Assembly (NCBI GenBank): GCA_913009205.1
Contig: CAJVYC010000001.1
Location: 1 to 64,000, forward strand
DNA: 64,000 nt
Reading direction: 5' to 3'
DNA from: an uncultured Fluviicola sp.
GTDB taxonomy: Bacteria; Bacteroidota; Bacteroidia; Flavobacteriales_D; Crocinitomicaceae
Positions 36,556 through 45,474 of the stretch are shown here, one piece after another. The position numbers and the translations under genes were made by a program. The notes beneath the pieces are model-generated. The model saw only the letters and a list, made by a program, of their open reading frames with translations, searched no databases and was not told the DNA's origin. Positions within the stretch are counted from its first letter, which is position 1. Each line of letters begins with the position of its first letter.

Positions 36556-36584
36556 ACAAAAAATGCAGCTCGAAAGCTGCATTT
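36556..36584 (-). terminator. Intrinsic terminator of fabI
   Basis: The stem AAATGCAGCT/AGCTGCATTT (10 bp, CGAA-type tetraloop) with a U-run on the minus strand lies directly after the fabI stop. The preceding 36309-36555 contains nothing that I can identify. Confidence 0.9.
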
Positions 36585-36589
36585 AAGAT

Positions 36590-37402
36590 TTAGTTACTGA
36601 ATTTCTCAATGACTTCCTGAGTCACTCCGGTATTGGAGAATCCGCCGTCATGAAATAAATTCTGCATGGTAACATATTTTGTCAAGTCAGAGAACATTGC
36701 TATACAATAGTCTGCACAAGCCAAAGCTGATGCATTTCCTAATGGTGACATTTTTTCTGAGTAATTAATAAATTCATTGAATCCTTTCACACCACTTCCC
36801 GCTGTAGTCATTGTTGGTGATTGAGAAATTGTGTTGACACGAACATTGTCAGAAATACCGTAATGGTATCCGAAACTTCTCGCAATTGATTCTAAATACG
36901 ACTTGTTATCAGCCATATCGTTATAATCTGGAAAAACGCGTTGAGCCGCAATATACGTCAGAGCTACAATTGACCCCCAATCATTCATTGCATTCAATTT
37001 CTTAGTTGTTTGCATTACTTTGTGAAAAGACAAAGCAGAAACATCTAGTCCTTTCATAGTCCAATCATAATTTTCATCCGTATAGTGTCTTCCTTTACGA
37101 ACATTAACCGACATTCCAATGGAGTGTAAAACGAAATCAATCTTACCTCCTAAAATTTCAACGGCTTGAGAAACTAAGTTTTCTAAGTCTTCAATACTCG
37201 TCGCATCTGCTGGAACAACAGTACTTCCAGTTGCCTCAGCAAGTTTATTGATTTCACCCATTCTCATTGCGATAGGTGCATTCGTTAAAACAAACGTCGC
37301 TCCTTCTTCATGAGCACGTTCTGCCACCTTCCAAGCTATAGACTGTTCGTTCAATGCTCCGAAGATTATTCCTCTTTTTCCTTTAAGTAAATTGTTCGCC
37401 AT
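36590..37402 (-). CDS. fabI: Enoyl-[acyl-carrier-protein] reductase (NADH)
   Basis: 270 residues, SDR type. The divergent cofactor motif GKRGIIFGALNEQSIAWKVAE at residues 8-28, the FabI VLHSIGMS segment, and the catalytic pair in YNDMADNKSYLES (Tyr and Lys six residues apart) are present, followed by NTISQSPTMTTAGSGVKGF. It reduces trans-2-enoyl-ACP in the last step of fatty-acid elongation. A TAAATTTG box lies about 24 bases before the ATG. Own terminator; monocistronic. Confidence 0.96.
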   Translation of the reverse strand: MANNLLKGKRGIIFGALNEQSIAWKVAERAHEEGATFVLTNAPIAMRMGEINKLAEATGSTVVPADATSIEDLENLVSQAVEILGGKIDFVLHSIGMSVNVRKGRHYTDENYDWTMKGLDVSALSFHKVMQTTKKLNAMNDWGSIVALTYIAAQRVFPDYNDMADNKSYLESIARSFGYHYGISDNVRVNTISQSPTMTTAGSGVKGFNEFINYSEKMSPLGNASALACADYCIAMFSDLTKYVTMQNLFHDGGFSNTGVTQEVIEKFSN

Positions 37403-37450
37403 TATAATATAGTGCTTTAAGTATGCAAATTTAAAATAATTAAGTAGTTA

Positions 37451-38227
37451 TTAGTCCATATCAATCACCAATCCATCGTAAGCAACGAATACGTTTTCAG
37501 GAAGTGATTTCTCAATTTCTTCCTGTGTTCCGAATAAGTGGGAAATATGGGTCAAGTAGGCTCTCTCTGGTTGAATGTCTTCAATAAATGCTAAAGCTTG
37601 ATCCAGATTGAAATGCGATATGTGCTCTCTCTTTCTTAAGGCATTAACAACCAAAACCTTTGATCCTCTTATTTTGTCGCGCTCTTCTGGAGCAACCGTC
37701 TTTGCATCTGTGATATAGGTGAAATCCTTGAATCGATATCCAAAAACAGGCATTTTATGATGCATCACTTGAATTGGAAGAACTGGAAATCCTTCAATAG
37801 TGAATGCTTCATTCTGAATTAGATTGATATTGACTTTTGGAACACCTGGGTAACTATTTGCCGAGAACACATAATGAAATTCTTTGTGCAAAGCTTCTTG
37901 AACAGGCAAGGAACAAAACACTTCCATATCTCTTTTCTCTGCAAAATTGAATGCACGCACGTCATCCATTCCGGCAACATGGTCTTTGTGTTCATGCGTA
38001 AATAAAATCGCTTTTAAGGTCTTCACTTTGCCTCTAAGCATCTGCTGCCTAAAATCCGGTCCTGTATCTACAACATAATTTTCATTATTGAACGAGACCA
38101 TTATTGAGCTTCTTAAACGATTGTCCTTAATGTCATCCGACAAACATACGCTACAAGAGCAGGCAATTACGGGAACTCCTTGTGACGTGCCCGTTCCTAG
38201 AAATGTGATTTTCAAGTTATCATTCAT
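37451..38227 (-). CDS. MBL-fold metallohydrolase, PhnP-like
   Basis: 258 residues. Metal motif FTHEHKDHVAGMDDVRAF near residue 78, GTGTSQGVPVIACSCSVC at the N terminus with paired cysteines typical of the PhnP branch, VVDTGPDFRQQML, and late YLTHISHLFGTQEE histidines. PhnP-type enzymes are phosphodiesterases acting on cyclic phosphates; the true substrate of this Bacteroidota subgroup is unknown. It is cytosolic. It sits 48 bases upstream of fabI, on the same strand; fabI has its own promoter-like box. Confidence 0.88.
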   Translation of the reverse strand: MNDNLKITFLGTGTSQGVPVIACSCSVCLSDDIKDNRLRSSIMVSFNNENYVVDTGPDFRQQMLRGKVKTLKAILFTHEHKDHVAGMDDVRAFNFAEKRDMEVFCSLPVQEALHKEFHYVFSANSYPGVPKVNINLIQNEAFTIEGFPVLPIQVMHHKMPVFGYRFKDFTYITDAKTVAPEERDKIRGSKVLVVNALRKREHISHFNLDQALAFIEDIQPERAYLTHISHLFGTQEEIEKSLPENVFVAYDGLVIDMD

Positions 38228-38416
38228 TTGAATTCCAAAAATACATACTTAAATTACAATTTAAATACGATAAATTGAATTCCTTTTCAAAAAGCAACGA
38301 ATTGAATCTTGATCTATGACTAAAAGTGAACTATTTAATTGGAACAGAAAATAAGAAATAATATTTTATTTCAAGTATTCTCTAAACATCTGCCAGTTAG
38401 TGTATTCCCTTTTTAA

Positions 38417-38558
38417 AAAGCATAGGGTTGTCAGAAGTGGAAACAATGTAAATATTGTCATATTCAACAACAATACCGAAGTCTCAATAGAATGGTAAAC
38501 CTGCTTTCACTTTTGTAATAGCAGATTTTTTATGAAGATTACCCAACCCAGTACCATC
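38417..38558. repeat. Copy A of a 142-base direct repeat
   Basis: It matches 39214-39355 without gaps with two mismatches (offset 797). Weaker, still ungapped similarity extends about 45 bases further left, including a shared CTAAACATCT. On the minus strand it includes a duplicate of the last codons of the DUF423 gene plus sequence downstream of it. In another minus-strand frame it reads GLGNLHKKSAITKVKAGLPF, stop, DFGIVVEYDNIYIVSTSDNP, which may be a decayed C terminus of another protein. Confidence 0.92.
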
Positions 38559-38752
38559 TGTTATTGTATATGTTGAGGGGCAAAAGTTTAAAGCATAAAA
38601 AAAGCCACTCGTTAAAGTAGCTAATTCTATTGCTTAATAGTTAAATTGTTAAAAAGCCCTGAGACAACAAAAAAGAGAAGAAAGCAACACCTGTTGCAAA
38701 GATTAAATTTATGACTTAATTTTCACTATCTCTTTTGAACATTTGTTTGAAG

Positions 38753-38775
38753 ACTTACAATACTTAGTTGTAAGT
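38753..38775. other. Hairpin ACTTACAA/TTGTAAGT in a gene-free stretch
   Basis: 8-bp perfect stem with a 7-base loop between the duplication and the small lipoprotein gene; a shorter GCAACA/TGTTGC stem lies near 38685. Neither has a U-run. No gene was recognised in 38228-38416 or 38559-38855. Confidence 0.35.
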
Positions 38776-38855
38776 ATAGTAGGCTTATCATTTGAGCAAT
38801 GTGGCACTTAATTTTTGCAAATTATGTTAGAATGTTTTAAGAAAAAATCTATTTT

Positions 38856-39119
38856 CTAATTATCACATTCGTGTTTTTTGTCTTTGTAAAGTTTTTCTAG
38901 CTCTTCCATTTCAGAAGGTTTTGGGTTGGCTTCATCTAAAGCTTCTTCGAACTTCTTTTCCATTTCATTGGCTTCTTTTCTACATTCACGTCGTTCATCA
39001 CCCTCCATAGAATCACATTCGCATTCTTTTTCTGCAAGCGCTTCGACTTGAGATTCTAAACCTCCGCAAGAAAATAATAGAAAAGTACTGCTTAGTAGAA
39101 TAAAAATATATTTTTTCAT
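38856..39119 (-). CDS. Small charged lipoprotein
   Basis: 87 residues. A lipobox (FLLFSC, Cys18) ends the signal peptide; the mature part is about 70 residues, rich in Glu and Lys with four further cysteines (KECECDSMEGDERRECRKEA, KDKKHECDN), so disulfides in the periplasm are likely. No family is known to me. The gene lies between the two copies of the 142-base repeat, on the same strand as the DUF423 gene upstream, and could be a mobile or recently inserted passenger. Confidence 0.72.
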   Translation of the reverse strand: MKKYIFILLSSTFLLFSCGGLESQVEALAEKECECDSMEGDERRECRKEANEMEKKFEEALDEANPKPSEMEELEKLYKDKKHECDN

Positions 39120-39213
39120 TTCGATTTTGTTAGTTTATACAAGTATAATCATTTTTTATTTTTGCTAGATAGTATTATCTAAACATCTATTGCTTAGCCC
39201 GTTCACTTTATGT

Positions 39214-39355
39214 AAAGCATAGGGTTGTCAGAAGTAGAAACAATGTAAATATTCTCATATTCAACAACAATACCGAAGTCTCAATAGAATGGTAAACCTG
39301 CTTTCACTTTTGTAATAGCAGATTTTTTATGAAGATTACCCAACCCAGTACCATC
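39214..39355. repeat. Copy B of the 142-base direct repeat
   Basis: Near-identical to 38417-38558. Its right 52 bases (39304-39355) encode the last codons and stop of the DUF423 gene (VLGWVIFIKNLLLQK), so this copy is probably the original; the left 90 bases are non-coding downstream sequence. The two copies flank the small lipoprotein gene. Confidence 0.92.
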
Positions 39356-39687
39356 AGCAGTCCTCCGATTGGTGTAATTGGTCCTAAAAATTTCAGGGAA
39401 AGTCCCATTGGTCCTTGCATTACCATGAGGTAAATCGAAAGACTAAAAACTGCAACTCCTAATAGGATAAATCGAATAACCCATTTTGAGTTAATCAGCA
39501 ATCGATCAGCATTCACACCTAAAATGATCAGTGCAAATCCATGATATATTTGGTAACGGACTCCTGTTTCAAACGACAAGACTTGACTGGAATCAACTAC
39601 TTTTTTTAGACTATGAGCTCCAAATGCTCCTAAAATGATTCCAATCAAAATCAATACTGCACCGGTTACAACAATTTTCTTATTCAT
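39304..39687 (-). CDS. DUF423 family membrane protein
   Basis: 127 residues with four membrane segments. The DUF423 hallmarks are GIILGAFGAHSLKK near the start, FETGVRYQIYHGFALI, and the ending LGPITPIGGLLMVLGWV. Function of the family (YwdK/YgdD-like) is unknown. It overlaps the deacetylase-like gene by 8 bases. The 3' end of this gene lies within the duplicated 142-base block. Confidence 0.92.
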   Translation of the reverse strand: MNKKIVVTGAVLILIGIILGAFGAHSLKKVVDSSQVLSFETGVRYQIYHGFALIILGVNADRLLINSKWVIRFILLGVAVFSLSIYLMVMQGPMGLSLKFLGPITPIGGLLMVLGWVIFIKNLLLQK

Positions 39688-40948
39688 TTTTCAAATTTAA
39701 TGTGAAGTCCAAAACTTGAGACCACCCCTTCCATTTCCCATACTCACCAATCGTTTCATTGTGCCAAAGAAAAATAAAATCACCGCCGAAATTTTGAATT
39801 TCAGCGTATAGTTTTTGAATTCTACGCTTACTTTCTTCAGGAGTTAAGGACATATATTCCAAAAGCGTTCCATCCATATAGGCAAAGGGATGAAGCGTCA
39901 ATTCGGTAACCTCATTTCGTTCCAAATCAAACCAATTGTGTGCTCTTGCAGTTCCTGATCGAAACCCAACATTCTCAGCGAAACCCATGGAGTAATCATT
40001 TCGAATTCCTGCATCGATTAAGTCCCTGTATGATTTTGGCAGTTGAAACCTCAAAAAATGCTGCCGTGAACGAACAATACTCGAACCCGTAATTGATTCC
40101 AAACCGTCCCTTTCTGACATCACCTGGGAAGCATTAAGAAATGATCCATATGAGGGATGAATGTTTACTTCAACTGATTGTGCAACTCTCTTAATTAATT
40201 TCCGATGTTGTATATTTTCAATCGGAACATTTCTATCCTTAGAACCTTCGCTTGCTATCAGCCAAAAAACCTTAACACCCGAAAACTGTTTCCCAACCTC
40301 AATTATTTTATCGAATGTATCGTAAGGATCTTTCTCTCCATTTTCGACAGATTTACGCTTCGTAATTCGCTTCGCATCAAGTTTGACAACATCCTTTAAT
40401 TTTGATAATGCCCTTCGTTTCCCAGACTTAAGCTTGAAAGCATAGGTATTGTCTATATCGAAAGTTGGAATGATTTCAACTTTACTTTTCACCACCTCCA
40501 CTTTCAATAGGTCTACAATGATATAGCTTGCCCATCTGTCACAAACCGCCTGTTCAACCCATTCGTATTTTTTCAAAATGCTATGCGAAAATGGAAACCG
40601 ATCGTGATCGTCGTAGGAGCAGCAGTTGTACTCTTCCATTCTCGTCAAAACATAAAAAACAGAAGCTACAAGGTCTTTATTTCCATTAAATGAAAGGCAA
40701 TCAACTGATTCAATTTTGACCTTATCTAAGTTCCCATTCCAAATTCCAGTCTCATTAAGTAATCCAGAAGGAGTAAACGAAATCCCATCAGAGCACATCT
40801 GCTTTGAGTAATTTAATTTAGCCCCCTGAAAATCATTAAAAGTATCAATGGATTCAACCAAAGTGTATTCCACTCCCCTCATTTTGAAAATGAAATCAAA
40901 TGTGTATTGAATACGGGCTGATATGTCGTCAACAAGTACGAGAACCAT
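39680..40948 (-). CDS. Polysaccharide-deacetylase-like protein with DUF7033-type N-terminal domain
   Basis: 422 residues, no signal peptide. Residues 1-150 carry the N-terminal module common in Bacteroidota (DISARIQYTFDFIFKMRGVE, VFYVLTRMEEYNCCSYDDHDRFPFS). From about 165 there is a NodB-like barrel (IIPTFDIDNTYAFK with the first metal Asp, VEVNIHPSYGS with His, HFLRFQLPKSYRDLIDAGI, later LTLHPFAYMDGTL and FLWHNETI). Such proteins are found with surface-glycan genes; deacetylase activity is inferred from the fold. It overlaps DUF423 by 8 bases and follows radC after 22 bases. Confidence 0.8.
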   Translation of the reverse strand: MVLVLVDDISARIQYTFDFIFKMRGVEYTLVESIDTFNDFQGAKLNYSKQMCSDGISFTPSGLLNETGIWNGNLDKVKIESVDCLSFNGNKDLVASVFYVLTRMEEYNCCSYDDHDRFPFSHSILKKYEWVEQAVCDRWASYIIVDLLKVEVVKSKVEIIPTFDIDNTYAFKLKSGKRRALSKLKDVVKLDAKRITKRKSVENGEKDPYDTFDKIIEVGKQFSGVKVFWLIASEGSKDRNVPIENIQHRKLIKRVAQSVEVNIHPSYGSFLNASQVMSERDGLESITGSSIVRSRQHFLRFQLPKSYRDLIDAGIRNDYSMGFAENVGFRSGTARAHNWFDLERNEVTELTLHPFAYMDGTLLEYMSLTPEESKRRIQKLYAEIQNFGGDFIFLWHNETIGEYGKWKGWSQVLDFTLNLKNE

Positions 40949-40970
40949 TAATTATAAACTACTAATTGGG

Positions 40971-41663
40971 TTAATCATAAAGAATTCCTTCATCTACAAA
41001 GCTAAAGTAATTATTTGCAGTTATGATAAGGTGATCTAAAACTTGAATATCTATTAATCCACCAAACTTAACAAGCGACTTTGTAAGCTTTATATCTGAG
41101 GAACTTGGCTTTAATTGACCACTGGGGTGATTATGAGCCAAGATAACTGCACAAGCCTTATGTTGCAGCGCTTGAGAAAAAATTATTTTTCCATCAGCGA
41201 CAGTTCCAGAGACCCCACCTTTCGACAACTGTTCATAGGCCAAAATATTATTCGCTCTATTCAAATACAAGACATAAAACTCTTCATGCTCCAAATCAGT
41301 AAAGAAGGGAACAAGAAAATTATAACTATCGCCTGAACATCTTACCGATGGTTTCCCCTTGGATTTGGTGCGCCTTCTTCTTCGCGAAATTTCCATAACA
41401 GCCAAAATTTCTATTGCTCTAACCTCTCCGATTCCAGGATATTTTTTCAAATCATTGACGGACCTTCGAGACAATGCTTCCAAATCGTTGTTTACATCTT
41501 CAAGAATAGAACGTGCTACTTCAACAGCACTCAATTCCTTCGTTCCGCTTCCCAATACTATTGCCAATAACTCTGCATCAGAAAGGGCGTTCTTGCCTTT
41601 TGTTAGCATTTTTTCTCGTGGACGGTCATCTTCCGCCCAATACTTAATAGGGGTTCTTTTCAT
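40971..41663 (-). CDS. radC: RadC family JAB/MPN-domain protein
   Basis: 230 residues. An N-terminal helix-hairpin-helix-like region (LSDAELLAIVLGSGTKELSAVE, LKKYPGIGEVRAIEILA) precedes the JAMM metal motif HNHPSGQLKPSSSDIKLTKSL near 180-200. The family was named for DNA repair, but its activity remains unclear; it looks like a metalloprotease or metal-dependent nuclease fold. Length is normal. It is divergent from the GH3 gene and leads the minus-strand run into the deacetylase-like gene. Confidence 0.93.
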   Translation of the reverse strand: MKRTPIKYWAEDDRPREKMLTKGKNALSDAELLAIVLGSGTKELSAVEVARSILEDVNNDLEALSRRSVNDLKKYPGIGEVRAIEILAVMEISRRRRRTKSKGKPSVRCSGDSYNFLVPFFTDLEHEEFYVLYLNRANNILAYEQLSKGGVSGTVADGKIIFSQALQHKACAVILAHNHPSGQLKPSSSDIKLTKSLVKFGGLIDIQVLDHLIITANNYFSFVDEGILYD

Positions 41664-41836
41664 GAATAGGTTCGGTTATGATTTTACTCTTCTCCAATTA
41701 AGTTATTATTTTTATTTCGATTTTCCATCCTTTTTATGGTATGGTTATTGACAATCATTTTGTGTACAATTACACGCGAAATTAAATTATCTGTAAAGTA
41801 TCAGAAGTACCTTTAGATCAAAGAAAGACACCCCAT

Positions 41837-42937
41837 ATGAAGCATTTAATTTTATCAATTCTAATTTCATTCTCCTTTGTTTCCAATGCCCAAAAGGATT
41901 CAACCTTCTCCCTTGACATCTATTTATCGGAGAATCTGTATTTAGATGCTGCCGTCGATAGTATATTTTCAACTTTAAATGTCAATTCAATTGTCGCTCA
42001 GTTATTGATGCCTGCAGTAGGTCGCCTTGGACAACATAAGGACACCATCAAATCGTATATTGAAAGCCAATTAATTGGCGGCGTTTTGTTGTTAAACGGT
42101 ACCAAGGAACAGTTCAAAGATTGGACATCTACCTACGAGAAAATGAATTCTGAAATTGGCAATCTTCCTTTCCTTTATTCTGCCGATGCTGAACCGAGCT
42201 TAGTAAATCGAAAAATGATTGGATCCAAAAAAGTTCCAAGAGCAAACGCAATTAAAAGCCTAGAAGAAGTGACTTCGGTGACAAAAACGATTTCTAATGA
42301 CCTCAACGATGTTGGAGTCAATTATAATTTCTCCCCTGTTGTTGATGTTGCTAAAAATACAACTGTGGGTTACAGAGGGTTCAATTACAAACCTGAAAAT
42401 GTTATTCCATTCTCGGCAGCATTCATAGAGCAAACACAAAAACAAAATATCGTAGCTACAGCAAAGCATTTTCCAGGCCATGGACTTATTACTGGCGACA
42501 CGCACAAATCACTTCAAATAATTGACGGCGAATTAAAAGAACTTAAAAACTATCCTCCACTAATTGATGGTGGCGTATTATCTGTCATGATCGCCCATAT
42601 TGCCGTTAAAAACAATGAATTGTTTGGGACTAGTGGACTTCCATCTACACTTTCTGAAAATATGGTAAAGAACCTTTTAAGAGACAGTTTAAATTTCAAA
42701 GGATTGATTGTCACTGACGCAATGAACATGGGAGGTGTAGCCAAAGTTCCACAAGCTGCAATGAAAGCACTTGATGCCGGTTGCGATATAATCTTAATGC
42801 CTTTAAACGTGCGTAAAGCGCACAAAAACATACTGGAAAAATATTTGTCTGATGAGAAGTACAAGGTTAAGGTAGAAACGGCTACTAAAAGAGTTATCAG
42901 AATGAAAATCTGCCTTGGCTTAATCGAAATAAACTAA
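41837..42937 (+). CDS. Exported glycoside hydrolase family 3 (beta-N-acetylhexosaminidase-like)
   Basis: 366 residues. A signal peptide (MKHLILSILISFSFVSNAQ) makes it periplasmic or secreted, unlike the cytosolic NagZ of Gram-negative enterics. GH3 features: SIVAQLLMPAVGRLG, the loop motif AKHFPGHGLITGDTHKSL with the His/Asp acid-base dyad near 213-227, IAHIAVKN and nucleophile motif LIVTDAMNMGGV (Asp near 295). Only the N-terminal (beta/alpha)8 domain is present. It may trim peptidoglycan or chitin-type sugars. Monocistronic. Confidence 0.9.
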   Translation: MKHLILSILISFSFVSNAQKDSTFSLDIYLSENLYLDAAVDSIFSTLNVNSIVAQLLMPAVGRLGQHKDTIKSYIESQLIGGVLLLNGTKEQFKDWTSTYEKMNSEIGNLPFLYSADAEPSLVNRKMIGSKKVPRANAIKSLEEVTSVTKTISNDLNDVGVNYNFSPVVDVAKNTTVGYRGFNYKPENVIPFSAAFIEQTQKQNIVATAKHFPGHGLITGDTHKSLQIIDGELKELKNYPPLIDGGVLSVMIAHIAVKNNELFGTSGLPSTLSENMVKNLLRDSLNFKGLIVTDAMNMGGVAKVPQAAMKALDAGCDIILMPLNVRKAHKNILEKYLSDEKYKVKVETATKRVIRMKICLGLIEIN

Positions 42938-42963
42938 TTCATTAGCGCATTATAAAAGGTAGC

Positions 42964-42993
42964 TTGCTTTTCCGATAGTATCTGTTAACTTTG
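42964..42993 (+). promoter_or_regulatory. Promoter of the VTC gene (TTG-N19-TAACTTTG)
   Basis: TTG at 42964-42966 and TAACTTTG at 42986-42993 match the Bacteroidota promoter with 19-base spacing. The -7 box ends only 5 bases before the first ATG, implying a leaderless or nearly leaderless message. Confidence 0.6.
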
Positions 42994-42998
42994 AGCCA

Positions 42999-43766
42999 AT
43001 GCCAATGTCACAATTACACAATATTATTCAAGACTTTAGACCCATTGGGTTAGATGAAATGGATAGTGGCACAAAATTAATGAACAGAGTTGATACGAAA
43101 TTCGTCTTAAACGTTGATCATTTAATTGAAATCTTACCCCAGTTAAAAGAAGAGTATCGAATTCTTGAAATTCAAGGAGTTCGTTTCCCATCGTACGAAA
43201 GCGAATACTTCGACGACAAAAAACTTACCTTCTACATTGACCACCATAGAAAGAAGGTAGACCGATACAAAGTGAGGTACCGAAAATACATCGAATCGAA
43301 CATTGCTTTTTTAGAGGTAAAACACAAGAAAAAAGGACGAACGGACAAACAAAGAATTAAAGTTGATGACTTGCCGGGAAGGATGTCTAAGGAAGACCAT
43401 GATTTTGTAAAAAGCACTGGAGTTCCATTGGATAATTTAGAATTGGTCTTGACAAATAAATTCAGTCGGATAACATTTGTTGGAATTAACCACAACGAAA
43501 GATTGACTTTTGATATCAATTTAAGCTTTTTCAAAGATGACAAGGAAATTGTTCTTTCGAATCTTGTTATTGCCGAATTAAAACAAGCGAGAGTTATTAG
43601 AAACTCACCGTTTTACGCTATTATGAAAGGATTACTTGTTCGCCCATTTAGAATAAGTAAATATTGTATTGGAATAATCGAACTTTATGGAAGAGAGAAC
43701 GTAAAGTATAATCGATTCAAAAAGAAACTCTTAAAAATAAATAAACTACGAAATAATGTCGCTTAA
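42999..43766 (+). CDS. VTC-domain protein (polyphosphate-polymerase-like)
   Basis: 255 residues forming one VTC domain. Basic tunnel residues are evident: MNRVDTKFVL near residue 28, KVDRYKVRYRKYIESN near 86-101, AFLEVKHKKKGRTDKQRIK near 103-121, LVIAELKQAR and RPFRISKYCIGI. In yeast, VTC4 makes polyphosphate from ATP with such a tunnel. The first ATG (42999) and one two codons later (43005) are both possible; the promoter position suggests the first or a 6-base leader. It overlaps the DUF4956 membrane gene by 11 bases. Confidence 0.88.
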   Translation: MPMSQLHNIIQDFRPIGLDEMDSGTKLMNRVDTKFVLNVDHLIEILPQLKEEYRILEIQGVRFPSYESEYFDDKKLTFYIDHHRKKVDRYKVRYRKYIESNIAFLEVKHKKKGRTDKQRIKVDDLPGRMSKEDHDFVKSTGVPLDNLELVLTNKFSRITFVGINHNERLTFDINLSFFKDDKEIVLSNLVIAELKQARVIRNSPFYAIMKGLLVRPFRISKYCIGIIELYGRENVKYNRFKKKLLKINKLRNNVA

Positions 43767-44421
43767 CATCCCTTCTCTTGCTTCTGTAAGTGAGCTTTTT
43801 AACCTGTCCTGGTTCAATGATGACTTCTACACGCTCGTATTGAGGCTAGTGATCAACATGTTCTTCTTAACTTTATTGATACGTTTTTTATATTACCCAC
43901 ATACGAAACGTAAAGACTACCTATTTACATACTATCTAATAGGAACAATTACATTCTTCGTTTGTTTTGGTCTGAAGAAACTCGACATTGATACAGGAAT
44001 GGGACTAGGCCTTTTTGCGATCTTCGGAATTATACGTTACCGTACAGATCCAATTCCAATTAAGGAAATGACCTACTTGTTTCTAATCATTGGTGTAAGT
44101 GTTGTCAATTCGCTTGCCTCAAACAAAATTAGTATGGCAGAAATGGCCTTAATTAATGGAACGTTAGTAGGCGTGACATTCGTTCTTGAACGATTGTGGT
44201 TACTGAAGCACGAAACGAGAAAAACAATTGTCTACGAACGAATTGACTTGATCAGACCAGAGCAATATCAAGAGCTGAAAAATGATCTTGAAGAAAGAAC
44301 TGGATTAAAAATTAACCGAGTTGAAGTTGGGAAAATTAACTTCCTAGACGATACTGCTCAGATAAGAATTTATTACTTCGCTGATGCTCAAGAATTCTCT
44401 GACTACAGCAATAATAACTGA
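43756..44421 (+). CDS. DUF4956 membrane protein, partner of the VTC protein
   Basis: 221 residues. Four or five membrane segments lie in residues 25-150 (LVINMFFLTLLIRFLYY, LIGTITFFVCFGLKK, GMGLGLFAIFGIIRYRTDPI, YLFLIIGVSVVNSLA), followed by a soluble C-terminal domain of about 70 residues. GLFAIFGIIRYRTDPIPI is the DUF4956 hallmark. The 11-base overlap with the VTC gene means coupled translation; together they probably form a membrane-associated polymer-synthesising or exporting unit, which is an inference from recurring neighbourhood. Confidence 0.88.
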   Translation: MSLNIPSLASVSELFNLSWFNDDFYTLVLRLVINMFFLTLLIRFLYYPHTKRKDYLFTYYLIGTITFFVCFGLKKLDIDTGMGLGLFAIFGIIRYRTDPIPIKEMTYLFLIIGVSVVNSLASNKISMAEMALINGTLVGVTFVLERLWLLKHETRKTIVYERIDLIRPEQYQELKNDLEERTGLKINRVEVGKINFLDDTAQIRIYYFADAQEFSDYSNNN

Positions 44422-44442
44422 AATTTACGTTACCATTGAGTC

Positions 44443-45474
44443 ATGAAAAGACTCCGAATCTTATTATTACCATTTGCACTTCTTTACGGTTTGGTAGTTG
44501 CCATTCGTAATATCCTCTATAATAAAGGGTTTTTGTCAAGTTATATCATCCCTAAGAAATCAATTGTCGTTGGGAATTTATCTGCTGGCGGAACGGGAAA
44601 AACGCCATTGGTAGATTACATTCTCAATCATTTTAAAGAATTGAACATATCTACCTCTGCCCTTAGCCGTGGCTATGGACGCAGTACGATAGGTGTGCTC
44701 ATTGGTAATTCAGAATCAACCAGCGAGCAAATCGGAGACGAACCCCTCCTCTATCAAAACCACCACGGAGATCAAGTCAATGTTGTTGTTGCTGAAAAAC
44801 GTCAAGCTGGCGTAGAACGAATTCTAAAAAACTTCCCTGAAAACAAACTGATTGTTCTTGACGATGCCTTTCAACACAGAGCGGTCAGAGCAGGTTTAAG
44901 TATTTTAGTTACGCAATTCAATGACTTGTATTGCGACGACTTCATGCTTCCGGCCGGTAATTTACGAGAATTCAAAAGTGGAGCAAAAAGAGCTGGTATC
45001 TTGGTAATTTCAAAATCTCCGCTAAACTTGGACAATGAAGCCAGAAAAGTAATCATTGAACGAATTAACTTTCCTGGAAAACACGTTTTCTTTTCATCAA
45101 TTGCCTATGGCGATCTTGTTCCCTTCAATTCTACAGTAATTGCAAAGGCTAAAAGGATTTTATTGGTCACTGGGATTGGCAACCCTAAACCTTTGTTCGA
45201 CCAACTATCAAGATTTAGTCAAGTCGAGCATTTAGCCTTTAAAGACCACCATAATTTTACCGCCTCTGACATTGAGCTAATTCATGATAAATTTGGTAAA
45301 TTTGCTGGTGATGAGAAGATTATTGTCACTACCGAGAAAGACTTTATGCGATTGAAAAAGTTCAATGAAGTATTTGAGGCTTCTCACGCTTGGTTTTATC
45401 AACCAATAAAAATTGAAATCGATCAACAAAAAATATTTAATAATCTACTAGAAGAGTATGTTGGAAAAATTTAA
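44443..45474 (+). CDS. lpxK: Tetraacyldisaccharide 4'-kinase
   Basis: 343 residues. The P-loop of LpxK is VGNLSAGGTGKTPLVDYI near residue 45, followed by SRGYGR, GDEPLLYQ and the LDDAFQHR motif near 145 with the catalytic Asp. A membrane-binding N-terminal helix is present (RLRILLLPFALLYGLVVAI). It phosphorylates the lipid A disaccharide at the inner membrane. It starts 21 bases after the DUF4956 gene and overlaps the purine nucleoside phosphorylase gene by 17 bases. Confidence 0.95.
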   Translation: MKRLRILLLPFALLYGLVVAIRNILYNKGFLSSYIIPKKSIVVGNLSAGGTGKTPLVDYILNHFKELNISTSALSRGYGRSTIGVLIGNSESTSEQIGDEPLLYQNHHGDQVNVVVAEKRQAGVERILKNFPENKLIVLDDAFQHRAVRAGLSILVTQFNDLYCDDFMLPAGNLREFKSGAKRAGILVISKSPLNLDNEARKVIIERINFPGKHVFFSSIAYGDLVPFNSTVIAKAKRILLVTGIGNPKPLFDQLSRFSQVEHLAFKDHHNFTASDIELIHDKFGKFAGDEKIIVTTEKDFMRLKKFNEVFEASHAWFYQPIKIEIDQQKIFNNLLEEYVGKI

